A model generated the notes under the pieces. The model was not told the DNA's origin. It saw only the letters and a program-made list of their open reading frames with translations, and did not search any database. A stretch of DNA of 64,000 bases. Source: Pochonia chlamydosporia 170 (lineage: Eukaryota > Ascomycota > Sordariomycetes > Hypocreales > Clavicipitaceae). Shown here piece by piece: positions 34,601-47,065 of the stretch (its first letter is position 1; every line of letters starts with the position of its first letter). The position numbers and the translations under genes were made by a program. The stretch is from contig NC_035790.1 in the NCBI RefSeq assembly GCF_001653235.2, forward strand, positions 4,650,001 through 4,714,000. Reading direction: 5' to 3'.

Positions 34601-37415
34601 CCAGGCATCAATTGGCAATCATGAAGTGGCAGCCCGTGGTGAACATTCATGCTTCGTGGACAAATATCAGCTCATCGTCGTCATGCGTGGATCTTGAAAC
34701 AGGCCAAGTTCCATCTTCGTGGCTAGACACTAGAACGCAGGTTTCGTCCGAAAGGTCGAAGTGCGTTTGCTGGCTTGGCTCAAGCTCTCTGTTGAGGGTA
34801 ACAGCGACAGCCAATTGCTTCATACGTCGGCCGGAGTTAGTCCTTCGGCCTGCTGTGAGCGGGTTTTGGCGAAGGCAGGAACACTACGTCGTTTCGTCAT
34901 TCACACCGTAATGGGGACAGAAATTCACAGGTCAGATGATTGAACACGATCTTTTGTGACGTCGCTGACTTACCACACAGTTTCAGTTATGCCGTCAACC
35001 CATGCCAAGGATTTGGGAAACAATGATTACCACTGGTGACATTGAACCCTCACATAATATCCACCAGTCAGAGCCTTCGTGTCAACAATGAGATTCAGAA
35101 GTACGAGAAAACAAGAATTGAGAGAAGTCGCACTCGACATTGGGACGAAAAGACGGCAAACAGAATAAGGTTGTTTGCAAGATGAGAATCCGAGTTTCAC
35201 TACAACTTCTGGGAGCGCCTTTGTGTTAAAATCTTCACATTCTGTGTCAAGGCTGAGACCAACTTGAGATTGCGACTTTACATTAGCGAGTTTCAAGGGA
35301 CCCCAAACCAAGCCCCGCGGCAGCCAGGGTCCCAGGGACAGCTCCTTGCTCCTGGAGCGCTTAGGAACGCCACAAGTAGTTCATAGCACGTCAACCCATA
35401 TGTCAGTCTGTCTTTGCAGCCGGAACAAACTTGTAGGAAAGTTGCACAGACCAGACGATCTTGGAAAACATAGACGAAATCGACCAAGTTTTCTAAACAC
35501 TTCCGATGTGTAGTATGTCAACCGCCTGCTTCCAGGCGTGGAGAGAACAAGAGATAACATCTAGACACCTCCACTGTCCTGCTTTTCACGCTGTTTCTCT
35601 GCTTTGTCTGCAAAGCATGTGCCGGTGCCGCTTCCATCAACACCAGCACATTGGCTGGCTTTCCGAGACCTGATAATTGCGCCTTGTGTGCCGCGTACAC
35701 TAACTGACGAAACTTGCCGGGACACCCTGTAACTGGGGCATTGGGTTGGCATAAGAAACAGCATCTACGTTTCAATGTGGCAACTTTCAAACCAAACGGC
35801 TCAGAGGAGGTCTCGCATTATTCTGGCGAAACTCCCTGCATTTCCGACCAACGCAGGAACATGGACAGGGCTGTGTCGCCCATCGGCGGCTGAGGAGGGG
35901 GTTTCGTTGAACCAGGGGTTGGTCGGCACCAACCAGGAGTTCCGAATTTTCAACAGAGCCGCCTGTCTGTAACATACGAACCAGACACGAATTCTAGCAG
36001 ACGGTCCCTTCAAAGCCGTTGTCACAGGATCTCCCTACTGTAGTTCAGATGCCAAGCTGAACCTCTGTGCGTTGCAGCCGCGGCAGCGTGTCTACCCGAG
36101 CCTGGCTAGCAGCTCCTTCACCAGCAGATTATTCGTTGCTCGCCTGACGTGTTCGACCTAGCTAAGTGCTTTGCTTTGTATACAGACCGACTTTAGGATG
36201 GCGTTTATTAGCATGCCTGCACAGCCGGTGACTTTGGAGGGGCCAACCCGCTACTCGAGTGTGTCTTATTTTTGGCACGCGGAATGGTGACGACGACCGG
36301 ACTGTGTCAAGCACGAGATTAGTACTGACTGACAACTGGCATATGCTCAAGCAGACGAGGATATTGTGTGAGTGGTTATGCTGGAGCTGGAAATGCAAAG
36401 CCACCTATGTCTTGGCCAATGTTCCGCAGTGGCTGCTGTGGGAATGACGGAGATATTTTGGTGGCCCTTTTATTTTCACGATTCGAACAACGGTAAACGC
36501 ATTAGTCGTTGAAAACATCGCCAAAAGGGCAACCAGCTCCACGCTCGCCGCAGATTTATGGCCACCCCCACCCGATGATTTCGTGTCGATGAGTCGCCAA
36601 AACGGGATTTCATGTTGTTGTGAGGATCAGGCCAAAACAATATGCTTATTGTTCAAAATCTGTCACAGGATGGATGGCCGAACTTAGATGTAACAGGGCT
36701 AGATCTCAAGAGTGACAGGGCCCCTGGTCCACGATGTCCCAGACTCGGAACATCACCGCCAAAGTTGTTTCGTAGAACGATGGTGGACAAACCCGCCGGT
36801 CCGGGGCCTTGACATCGACTAGCATGCCTGTCTGGTCTTGTATTCTTCTGGTTTATTATCTCTTCGTTCCCAGAGTATGCTGACACTCTGTTTTTTTTAT
36901 TTCTTGTTACAATAAATACCTTGAAAGCTCTGGTTTCGCGATTTGCGCTCATCCAGTCGTTTCTTCGTTTCTTGTTCTCTCTTCTTCTTCCCCCTTTCCG
37001 CAGCCGGCATTTACTTTCCTTAATCACCCAACTGGCTAAGCTGCTGACGCTCCTTTGACTCTATTTCAATCATCCTGGTTGACTTTATTATACTTTATTT
37101 TCTTTTGGCTGCTTTTTGTTTCATCAACGTCACCGGAACGGTCCACTTGCGTCGTTATCTCGAATCTCGTTACAAGGCTGGACTTTGAAATTTTTTAGCA
37201 TCTTGACAAAGCAAACGGAAAGAAGAATACGACGACCGTGAAGGGCCTGGTTTGCCGTCTCGGTTTATAGTACCCAACAACATTCGTTTCTCGCCCACAA
37301 CCCCAGAAGCCACGAAAACAAGGGTAAACCCAGCAAGAACCATCGATACAAATTACAACTGGGCCAATACCTCATACGAAAAAAAGAAACAGAACATCCA
37401 CAAAGGCCAAGGATA
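31674..37415. other. Gene-poor region, 5.7 kb
   Basis: No supportable gene. From about 31850 to 32950 the plus strand is strongly enriched in G and T (degenerate GGTCTGG/TTTGG units), so the minus strand is C/A-rich and appears open in several frames; none shows a domain. The region from 33 to 36.6 kb has only short overlapping ORFs. From about 36880 to 37150 runs of T, TTC and TCTTC form a pyrimidine-rich tract upstream of the Myb-like gene at 37416, presumably its promoter and leader. Confidence 0.5.
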
Positions 37416-38437
37416 ATGTCTCGGACACAGGTGGTACAAGTTCATTCTGTGTATACACCGATCAAAGACGCCATGCAGCGACACGAGAATGGCGTGACGA
37501 AGAATAGGAAGACACCACTCACTGGTAGCGGTAGAGCATGGAGGGAAGATGAGGTATACTATACTAAACTATACTACATGATGCTATTGTGTGAAGTGCA
37601 GGAAGTGTGCTGACCTATTGTTTGCTTCGTATGTCACAGGAAGCATATCTTCTCCAGACTCGACTACAGAAAATGCCGTATAAGCATATTGCCGCTCATC
37701 TAAACAAGACAGAGCTTGCCTGTCGCCTGCATTACCACCAGCTGTCTCATGGCAGCACTCGACGTAAGCGTACTGCTTCTTGCTCTTCTGGTTCCTCGGA
37801 TCCTTCACCGAGCCAGGCGGCAGCATCTTCAAGCCCCATCTACCGAGGGGAGACTCGTTCGCTCTCGCCTTCCATGGCCGGAGCCAGTTATCTCCCCAAA
37901 CCCCTCAACGGTGACATGCAGTTGTCGCGCATTATGTCTGTGGAGAGGTCTCCACGGCTGCCGGCCATTTTGCCCAAGCCAGAGGTCCTTCCTTTCTGCC
38001 AGGGCCCTGAATCAATTCCTCGATATCCGATGGTGACACCTGAGCAGCACAACGAGCCGCTGCCGCCAGTCAGCATGCACCACCACGGTAGCCCTGTTTA
38101 CCAGTCTCCTGTTCCACCTCTTCGACTGGATACTTCTCGGCTGTCTCCGCCGTCTGCCTCAGTGCATACTCCGGCTCATGTAGACATGCAACGGCTTCGT
38201 GCCGTCTACGAAGCGCACAAAAACGCCTTCTGGGCCGTGATTGCTGATGATTACGGCATGAATGCGTCTGCGGTTGCGCTGGAGCAAGCCTGGAAAACCG
38301 GAGCCTGCTGCCAATATAGCGAGAGCAATCCCATCACGCCTCTTGCCAGCCCTGACAAAGACCGCCGGGCGAGGGGACAAGATAAGACGAGGATATCATC
38401 CATACTGGACGATGACACTGAGCCACGACTCCGTTGA
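37416..38437 (+). CDS. Myb/SANT-like DNA-binding domain protein
   Basis: Two exons: 37416-37553 and 37640-38437, 311 residues. The intron (GTATAC donor, GTCACAG acceptor) lies inside the single Myb-like domain, joining GRAWREDE to EAYLLQTRLQKMPYKHIAAH; the domain ends with LNKTELACRLHYHQLSHG. This is the pattern of fungal Myb_DNA-bind_6-type proteins (one Trp-led helix, conserved YKxIAxHLxKTxLACRLHxHQ). The remainder is Ser/Pro-rich, with a second short helical block AHVDMQRLRAVYEAHKNAFW before the end. It is probably a nuclear regulator; target genes are unknown. The ATG at 37416 is preceded by a long pyrimidine-rich leader region. Confidence 0.85.
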
Positions 38438-39865
38438 ATATGACAGTCATGATGAGTTAGATGCTACCGGGACGCAGGAAATAGCTATATTGACGCGGCG
38501 TTGGTGCTTAGGAAGCTGGTGCTAGAACTTGTATGAGTATAGGCGATTTGCAACTTGGTTTACAGGCAGGGCTGGGTATGGCAGGGAAGGACAGGGTACA
38601 GCTTATGGTTTTATTTATGTATTTGTTTGTTTTGGGATCCAGGGAAGTAATGCGTCCTCGGCATAGCTAGCTTCAAAAGCAGAAAAGGGCGGGCACAAGA
38701 GAGCAGAGCAGATGAGACCAGAGCATGATAATGGGATCCAGATGCATATTTGGGAACGCGTGACAGAGCTACGTACGTGTTGTGTTATTCGCATTTCTAA
38801 CTGGTGCGAAACGTTGGTGGTCAATTCAACCTGGTGGGAACCCTTTACTCAGTCGGCAATGGCAACTTGACATCTAAATGAATAATGCATGTAGCCGTTC
38901 AAATTGAAATGAGGCAATCGGATAAATGGTTCAAAAGCCGATGATATTGACGCATGTGGACTTTTTAACCGTCAATGGGCTCACGATTCGGCACAGCAGG
39001 CCCCGAAACCGGCAATAAGAGGGAGTGTAGTCTGGATAAATTGGGTTGTATTGTACGGAGTACGGAGTGCAGTCAATACAGTATTGCACGCCCTCTCTGT
39101 TGGTAAAGTGCGGCGAGGGGGTCAGAATGTAATACATGGACGACGATTCGATGATTCGAGCTCTGGTGGAGCAACATATTAATTTAGCAAGGCGATGATG
39201 ATGCATCATAATCCACAGTGGCATGCACATGCATGTGTGGGGGAACGAACAATTGACATGTCCTTGCCTGGGAGTAATTGGATTGAAATGAATTTGAATT
39301 GAACTTGAACTTGACACTTGGGGTTGATTATTTCCATCTGCCCCTCCATACTAGGTACCATACGCCTACATACCTAGGTACCCAGGTAGGCACACACATC
39401 GAATCGCACTTGAGCTACCTGACAAGACAAGACAAGACTGTCTTCTTCTCATCCTAACACCTCACTACCAGACTCGACACTTTCAACCGGTACGTCAAGT
39501 CGTTTAATGCCCGATCTCTGGCCATTCTCCCCACGCTCTTGCATATGCATGTGGGATGAGGTGTCAATATCCGAATGCCAATGCCATGTTTCTGCCCCTC
39601 TTTTCGCAAAAAGCTGCCCCTCCTCGAGACTCAAGTACATCATCATCAACCTGAACTGCATCTAATCGCTGCAAACCCCGGATTCTGAGCTCCGTCCATC
39701 GGCCTTCTGTCCGCATTTCCCTCCACGATGCCTCCCTCCCTATAAGACATCCATTCGCCCTTTCCACAGTCCTTGATGCATTGACCTACTCCGCAACACT
39801 TGACGTGACAAAAGCTATACGCAAATAGAAACAATTGCGCCAGCTAATCATTGCCAGTGCTCACG
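38438..39865. other. Intergenic region, 1.4 kb
   Basis: This is the 3' flank of the Myb-like gene and the promoter of the dihydroxy-acid dehydratase. It contains TACCTAGGTA at 39371-39380 followed by CCCAGGTAGG, an ATTGAA-type low-complexity run at about 39283-39310, and no supportable gene. Confidence 0.45.
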
Positions 39866-41942
39866 ATGGCTGACACGGGAGGAGAATCCAACATTCCCGC
39901 GATACCGGGCCACGACCCCAAGTCCTCGGTCGACTACATCCAGTTCAAGTGTCTTCCGCCGGGGGGGCCGTTGAATAGGTGGTCTACGACGTTGACCAGA
40001 GAGCATGACTTTCCAGGAGCACAGGTATGATACATGGTGTTTGCGAATTCGACGGGTAGATAGAGAGAGAGAGTATTGACCATACTAGGCTATGCTCTAC
40101 GGAGCTGGTGTCCCTGATGAAAAGACGATGAAGAATGCGGCCCAAGTTGGCATTGCTAGCGTTTGGTGGGAGGGAAACCCGTGCAAGTACGTCTTTTGCT
40201 TTCCTCTACCCGTCCACGAAGTCTTTAATACTGACTGGCTGATCTAGCACCCATTGTAAGATACACTACTCTTTACTATTCATGTAATATCACGGTCTCA
40301 CAATGCTAGTGCTTGAATTTGGCAAGATTGTCAAGAATTCAGTGGAAAGAGAAGGCATGCTCGGCTGGCAGTTCAACACGGTCGGTGTATCTGATGCCAT
40401 CACCATGGGCGGCGACGGTACGTTAAAACCCCAACCTCATGAACAAACCTACACATAATATGTCCAAAACACTAACACCACAAAGGCATGAGATTCTCCC
40501 TCCAAACCCGAGAACTCATCGCCGACTCCATCGAATCCGTCACATCAGCACAACACCACGACGCCAACATCTCCATCCCCGGCTGTGACAAGAACATGCC
40601 GGGCGTAATCATGGCCGCAGCCCGGCACAACAGGCCCTTCATCATGATCTACGGCGGCACCATCCGCAAGGGCCACTCCACCCTGCTGGAGCGCAACGTC
40701 AACATTAGCACCTGCTACGAAGCCAGCGGCGCCTACACCTACGGCCGCCTCCAGGCCAAGACGGACCCCGACAAGCCCGGCCGCCAAAGCTCAGACGTCA
40801 TGTCCGACATTGAGAAGCACGCCTGTCCGGGGGCCGGCGCCTGCGGCGGTATGTACACGGCCAACACCATGGCCACGGCCATCGAAGCCATGGGCCTCAC
40901 TCTCCCGGGCTCGTCGTCATACCCGGCGCTCTCCCCCGAGAAGAGCCGCGAGTGCGAACGAGCAGGCCAAGTCATCAAAACCACCATGGAGAAGGACATC
41001 CGGCCCCGCGACCTCCTCACCCGCGCGGCCTTTGAAAACGCCCTCGTGCTGACCATGATCCTCGGCGGCTCTACCAACGGCGTGCTGCACTTCCTCGCCA
41101 TGGCCAACACGGCCGGCGTCCCCCTCACAATCGACGACGTCCAGCGCGCCAGCGATCGCACTCCCTTCCTCGCAGACCTCGCCCCCAGCGGCAAGTACCT
41201 CATGGAAGACCTCTACCAAGTAGGCGGCACCCCCTCCGTCCTCAAGATGCTCATCGCCAAAAACCTCATCGACGGATCCATCATGACCGTCACGGGCAAG
41301 ACCCTCGCCGAAAACGTATCGGACTGGCCGTCCCTCGACCCTGGCCAACAAATCATCCGCCCGCTCGACAACCCCATCAAATCCAGCGGCCACATCCGCA
41401 TCCTCAGAGGAAACATGGCTCCCGGTGGGGCCGTCGCCAAAATCACCGGCAAGGAAGGCCTCTCCTTCACCGGCAAAGCACGCGTGTACAACTGCGAGCG
41501 CGACCTCAACACCGCCCTGTCAAGGGGCGAAATCAAGCGCGAGGACGGGAACCTCGTCCTCATCGTGCGGTACGAGGGGCCCAAGGGCGGTCCCGGCATG
41601 CCCGAGCAGCTACGTGCCAGCGCGGCCATCATGGGCGCCGGCCTGAACAACGTGGCTCTCGTTACGGACGGTAGGTACAGCGGCGCTTCACACGGCTTCA
41701 TTGTCGGCCATGTGGTTCCCGAGGCGGCGGTCGGGGGACCAATTGCCCTGGTTCAAGATGGCGATGAAGTCACCATTGATGCTGAGAGGAATCGTATCGA
41801 TGCTGCTGTGTCGGATGAAGAGATGGCGCTTAGAAAGGCGGCGTGGAAGGCTCCCGAGCCGAGGGTCAAGAGGGGTGTGTTGGCGAAATATGCGAAATTA
41901 GTCGGTGATGCTAGCCATGGTGCTGTGACGGACGGATGGTGA
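39866..41942 (+). CDS. Dihydroxy-acid dehydratase (IlvD/EDD family), without obvious mitochondrial presequence
   Basis: Five exons: 39866-40024, 40089-40186, 40248-40255, 40310-40417 and 40486-41942, 609 residues. Exon 3 is only 8 nt, yet it is needed to rebuild the conserved GNPCNTHLLEFG. Fe-S cluster cysteines are present: the first in GNPC, the second in [11 protein letters not shown], the third in [39 protein letters not shown] and [16 protein letters not shown] are also intact. Reaction: dehydration of 2,3-dihydroxy-isovalerate and dihydroxy-methylvalerate to the 2-keto acids in valine/isoleucine synthesis; sugar-acid dehydratases are related alternatives. The N-terminus ([20 protein letters not shown]) is acidic, unlike mitochondrial Ilv3, so this may be an additional cytosolic paralogue. 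Codons are strongly C/G-ending in exon 5, unlike most neighbours, which suggests high expression. Confidence 0.93.
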
Positions 41943-42265
41943 ATCAGTGGCAACAATTGGATAATAAACGTAGCATATGTATCAATTCCACCATGACTGT
42001 TTAAAAAAGAGGAAATAAAAGAAAAAAACTACCAAGAAAGTATAGTCTTCATTACATGTGCTTTGCGTGCTGCATGCCGAAACATCATTCGCTATTTGTA
42101 ACAATGACGAAGGGTATCGCGGTACTTTCTCCCTCTGTCTTGGACACCTTACAACCTCCGTGTCGTCCTATGCAGTGATTCTGAATACATGTACAGTGCG
42201 TGTCTCCCAGCTCAACCATTAAGCCAAATTCAGGCGTTGGAAAGACAACCCGACAACAGCGTAGT
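41943..42265. other. Convergent 3' spacer, 323 nt
   Basis: It lies between the stop codons of the dehydratase and MVP1 and should contain both 3' untranslated regions. A-rich runs (AAAAAAGAGG, AAAGAAAAAA) occur near 42003-42027. Confidence 0.5.
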
Positions 42266-45065
42266 CTAGTCGCCGAGCGGCATGCCCTCCAGTTCATCCA
42301 GCAGACGGCGCCAGTTGTCCGCCAGCATCTCCGCATACTTGACTCGCTCGCCTGCCCAGTCCTGATTCCAGCGACTGACGTGGTACTGCGTGGACTGGAA
42401 GGTGATGAGTTCATCGCGGATACATTCCTTGACAAAAATAGACCGATTATGTTGCTGGACGATAGATTCCTTGTCCTGAAAGATAAAAATGTTAGTCACC
42501 CGACTGTTGTTTGGGCTATCTTGCGTAGGGGCACGAACCTTGATGATTGCCTCTGCTACCTTCTCAATCTCGCCGGGCTTCACCATACCCTCTGGCTTGG
42601 ATCGCAAACCAGCCAACTTGGTCTCGTTGGTCTGGATCCTTCTCTCCAGGTACGGGATGTTGTCCTTGTCGAGCTTCTCCCGTCGGTCAAACAGCTCGCG
42701 AACGCTGACGAGAGAATCTCGCTGGCGCTTGAGATCCTCCAGCACGCCTTCATCCCAGCCGCGGCTTTCGTCCTCCAGCAGAGTCTGGCAAGTCCGCAGG
42801 TGTTTGCTCATTGCTGTCAGCCCGTCGTTGAGCAATGGAATCTCGTTTGTGTCTGTGGCGTAGGTGTCCGCCGACGTTTCCGTAAGCGAAGTGAGCGACA
42901 TCGCGACACGAGCGTGATCCGCTGCTACTCCCTCGGTTCTCTTCACAAGCCGGTCCATAATGTTGGAAACATTGATGTACAGCTCAGCAGAACGGCGGAC
43001 ACCAGACCTCGTACGGCTGAATAGCTCTTCAAGAGTAGGCGGGAGGGAGTCCTCAAGCCCAGGCGGTAAGGCACGGTCAGTAAATTCGTCTTGCACAGAG
43101 ATGGTGGCCTGTTTCCGCCATACAGCCAGTTCCTAGACACCCAAAAGAATCAGTAACTAAAGCGCATATCGTCTTGTTGATAGGATGGGGAAGTACATAC
43201 CGTGGGAACAGTGAGGAACATAACCACTAGTTGTTCCTGGCCGAGAACTGGATGTCGGACTAGAGCATTCAAGAACCTAGCTAATCCTCGCCGCCGTTTC
43301 TCTATAAAGGCACCGTCGTTGGATAAGTGGTTGCCATTCACAGCAACTCTCTTGGGGGGCAAGAGAGGCAGCACCCTGAAAGGATACCTCTTGTGTAGAC
43401 AGTCTAGAAGCCAGACGAAATCGCTGTACCGGCGGACGACTTTGCTTCCACGCCGTTGGCTCGAAACTTCGTAATTGTGATGCTGGAACATGAACATGCC
43501 CTCCTTGCCGGGCATCAGCGTGACAATTACATTCTCCTCGACGCTGGAGCCCGTCCGGCCGCTTGTGGTTCGAACAGTGGTGGCCGGAGGATCACGTCCG
43601 GGGGAGCGGTCGATGCCACCGCCGTCTCCTCCAAAGGGATTTGCTGTATTCGATGCGCTCGGCGTGATGTTGTGAGAATTCTCGTTGAAGCCTCCACCGC
43701 CGCCCGAGGCATTGGAGCTACCGTAGAAGCCCCATTCACCCTGGCCTTGAATAGCATCACTCCCTGGTCTGCTGCCATGCGCAGAAGCCGATATTGTGTC
43801 TCCGGATGCGTATTGACTCAGGCTCTGGTTTCCAATGTTTGTGGCTGGCGAAGGATGGAAGGTCGATTGCCCGTTCGTAACGGCATGGTTGCTGCTACCA
43901 TTCAGCTTGGAGTGGTCGTGACCTTTGTGAACGTCGGGAGTGTTCCAAGGGTCGTCTTCGGGGTCATCCATAGTTGGGCGAAACGCCTTGGGTTGCTGTG
44001 GTGTATGCACCGGTGCGGGTGCCTGACTTTGTCGACTCGCTTCACCCTCTTGGTCCTGCTGTGCCTGGACCTCAGCTTGGACTTGGCTCTCGTTCGGCGT
44101 TTGGGGCGGCTTCGCGGCGAGCTCGGCAACAGGTGGTAGTACTGGCTCGGCGGTGAGACCGGGGAGCTTGGGTTGCGGGAGGTCTGGGTACAGAAGAAAT
44201 GAAAGTCAATAAAATGAGCTGCGTTGCCCCCCACCGAAGTGACAGGGTCATTTAGACATGACAACGAGAATGTGCTGTGGGTGAGTAGCCAATCAATACA
44301 TAACCAAGTGACCCATCTTGAACTGGTTCTTGAGTAGAGAGCATTGGCCGGATGATGGGGGACTGAATTGTGCTTTGAATGCATGCAGCATCTCGACATT
44401 GACAACACTGTTTAAGCGTTGCAATGAGCATCAGATATCCTTGGAACAAATGGGATAACCAACGTCTCGATCTTGCAATGCACATCCGATGGGGCAAAAT
44501 AGGCCAATGAATGCACAAAAACAAAATCAAATAGATCAAAAAACTTACTTCGTCGTCTCTCATCCACACTGTCCAAACTGATAATATCACCTTCCTGAGC
44601 CAAGCCCACCAACGCCAGCAACACATTAATCTCGTTCCGCCCAAGCGACACATCGGAGCCATCCCCCGGCGCAACAAGAGACATGATGCGGGTCTGAGCC
44701 TCGGGACCAAGACGAGCATTGGCAAACAGCTTGGCGATTCCAGCAGCCGTTGCGCGACCAGAGCTGCCTTCATCGCGTACGAGAAAATCAAACGTCTCGA
44801 TATAGCTGTCGGGGACATCCGAGGCGGGCAACAAGTTCCGTATCATGTCGGCGCGACTCTGCTGCTTCCGCGGCGTGGGCATGTTCCATGGGGAGGAATC
44901 GTCCGCGTCGTCGTTGCCATCCTCAAACAGACTGTTGGACGAAGCTTTGTGGGAGGGAGAATCGTCAAATAGTCCGCTGCCGCCGCGTCGCGATCTGGGA
45001 GTCTGGCGGCTCGGCGTGGATGGCTCGTTATGCCCTTCGGTGGGGGAGGTTCCGAAGAGCGACAT
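42266..45065 (-). CDS. MVP1: Sorting nexin MVP1 (PX-BAR)
   Basis: Four exons: 44549-45065, 43201-44183, 42539-43132 and 42266-42475, 767 residues. Layout: a disordered N-terminus with repeated Phe-Asp/Glu-Asp patches (GLFDDSP, SLFEDGND); an EH-like helical region at about 80-170 as in Mvp1 (SYIETFDFLVRDEGS and RNEINVLLALVGLAQEGD); a Gln/Pro and Gly/Ser/Asn-rich linker; a PX domain at about 385-500 with the phosphoinositide-binding RRYSDFVWLLDCLHKRYP and PPKRV then RRRGLARFLN; a helical BAR-like C-terminal half ending LLDELEGMPLGD. Family knowledge: Mvp1 (SNX8-like) binds PI3P and forms retromer-independent endosomal recycling tubules for vacuolar sorting. The first intron (44184-44548) is 365 nt, much longer than the others here; the remaining introns are about 63 to 68 nt. 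Confidence 0.92.
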
Positions 45066-46108
45066 GGCGAGCTCTGTGAGATGGCTGCTTTCGAGACTTG
45101 TCTATGCCGGGAGAGTGTGGATGAGGTCAGAAGTAGGAAATGAAGCTGCGATCGCGGGTGCGATGCAAAAAGAGGCGCGAGGCTCTTGTCGATCGGGTGA
45201 GGGCCAATTGCGAAGGGGTTGTCGTCAACGTCAACGTCAATGCTGCGTAAGTGACGATGCTGGAAAGGGAAGCTCGGCTGAGAGTCGCACGGCACCTGGG
45301 AGCGAGGCTGGCAGGGTGTCTGACACAGCTGCGTCTAGCTGCGGCAGGCGGAGGCGGAGGCGGAGGAAATGAAGGCTGACGAACCGGGGAAGAAAGCAAA
45401 GAGCAAATGAATGCATACGCCCACGCAATGAGATGATGAAGTGATGTGGTGAACGATAACTATGAGGCCTGGTCTGGGGCAATTGGATTGATTGGGTGGA
45501 GCGGGATGGCCAGTCCATGTCGATGATTCCAGCTTCCAAGCATTGAAACCGCGCAGCCAGACCAACATTGCTGCACTTGGACTTGGCCTCCAGTCCACAT
45601 GCACCAGTCAAGTTCAGGTGTAACGCTGTCATCCATGTGCTGCAGCCTGGAACCTGGCTGGGACTGCATGTGGAGTGGAGAACTTTCAATGTTAGAAGCT
45701 GGGTGCGGCCGCTAGTCCAGTAATTCCTGAGGTCTACAGGGCCTGGTACATTGCACGATGCCATTGATTCTCGTTATCAGCATCTCGCCTTTCGGGTACC
45801 AGAACCAGTTCGATGATTTCAAGAATAACGTGGACCTTCCTGAACCTAACCACGTGCAAGTTTCTGTACTACATGATGGCGTCTGTTACGGCGTACCAGT
45901 GTACAATACCCGCACTCTGACCATCTCTCATCAGCTGAACACACTTCGGCACCCACATATCAACACAGCTTTTACCTTTCTCAGTATACAGCACATCATC
46001 TCTTCCATTCCTCTGGTATATACAATCCCAATCGAGTACACAGTTATATCATGATAGTAGTACAAGCGGTTCCCAAATTTCCGCCAAGAACTCTCCCCTC
46101 CCCATCTT
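45066..46108. other. Intergenic region, 1.0 kb
   Basis: Upstream region of MVP1 and 3' flank of the uL15m gene. Small ORFs on both strands are featureless. A GGCGGAGGCGGAGGCGGAGG run lies at about 45347-45366. Confidence 0.45.
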
Positions 46109-47065
46109 CTACCACAAAGTCTCCTCAGCAGCCTTCTTCTCCTCCTTAGCCGCACTCTTAATCTTCCGCTCACCAGGCACCCTAAAGTACAAACTAGGCG
46201 ATTGTCCAGGCGCCAACTGATAGCTCAGATACCCTCTGTGTGCCGGATCCCGGTAGTACTCGATATCACGACGGCTAGTCGGATCAGGCAATCTATACCG
46301 GAACGGGGCTTTCCTTGCCTCCGCGAGAACCGTCTCTACCTGTTCCTTGCCCACGGGCAGCGGCTTATCAGTGTTGACCGACTCCCCCCGCAGTAGTCGC
46401 TGAATCGCCAACTTCGTGTAGTATCTCGTCGTAACCTTCCCACCAGCAGCCTCAATAGCGGCAATAGCACCAGCCGAGGCCCGCGAAACCATGACATCAA
46501 TGGGCTGTTTCAAGCATTCCGATCCACGGGAGAGAATCTTTACGCCGTCCTTGACACTGCCAACCAGTTTGCTCTGGATGAGTTCCTTGGGTGTGATCTG
46601 CTGCGAGGGATCGAGTCGGCCTTGGTTAATCCATTCCTGAATCTGATCGAGGTTCACTTCGGACATTTGCGGTGCCCTCCTACAATATGGAAGCGTTTCG
46701 TTAGCTCTCTCCATCCTTTTTAATCGTCTGCTCGTATTCTCTTACAAGTTCGTGAAACCCATGCTACCGTGCTTCACAATCAATGGCGTCTGACCGCCTT
46801 GAAACCACGGCTTCACCTTTCCATGCTGCTTTTGACCCTTGTGACCTCGTCCCGACGTCTTTCCGTGCCCAGACGAAGGTCCGCGACCGACTCTCTTCTT
46901 GATGTGAATGGCACCCTTGTTGTTGGCGAGGCTGCTTAGGATGGAAGCATTGCGAGTTTGCAGGATCGTCAGACGCGTCAAGCAAGCTGTCAATGAGGTG
47001 ACGGATGCACTGGTCGTGGCTATGCAGCAGAAAGAAGTGCTGGGCGGTAATAGTCGGGGAGGCAT
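46109..47065 (-). CDS. Mitochondrial large-subunit ribosomal protein uL15m (L10/L15)
   Basis: Two exons: 46746-47065 and 46109-46679, 296 residues. The junction (GTAAGA donor, TTGTAG acceptor) joins GSMGFTNL to [20 protein letters not shown]. The N-terminus is a long presequence rich in Thr, Ser, Arg and Leu with no acidic residue (about 1-45). The uL15 signature follows: [20 protein letters not shown], then KGQKQHG and FQGGQTPL. The central block [20 protein letters not shown] matches the second half of the L15 fold. The C-terminal ~90 residues are a mitochondrial extension with a basic end. Role: structural protein of the mitoribosomal large subunit. Called MRPL10 in yeast nomenclature. Confidence 0.93.

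Noticed and set aside
40545..41956. Several antisense and alternative-frame ORFs (up to 162 codons) across the dihydroxy-acid dehydratase
   Set aside because: They are shadows caused by the G/C-rich third codon positions of the real gene; none has a recognisable domain.
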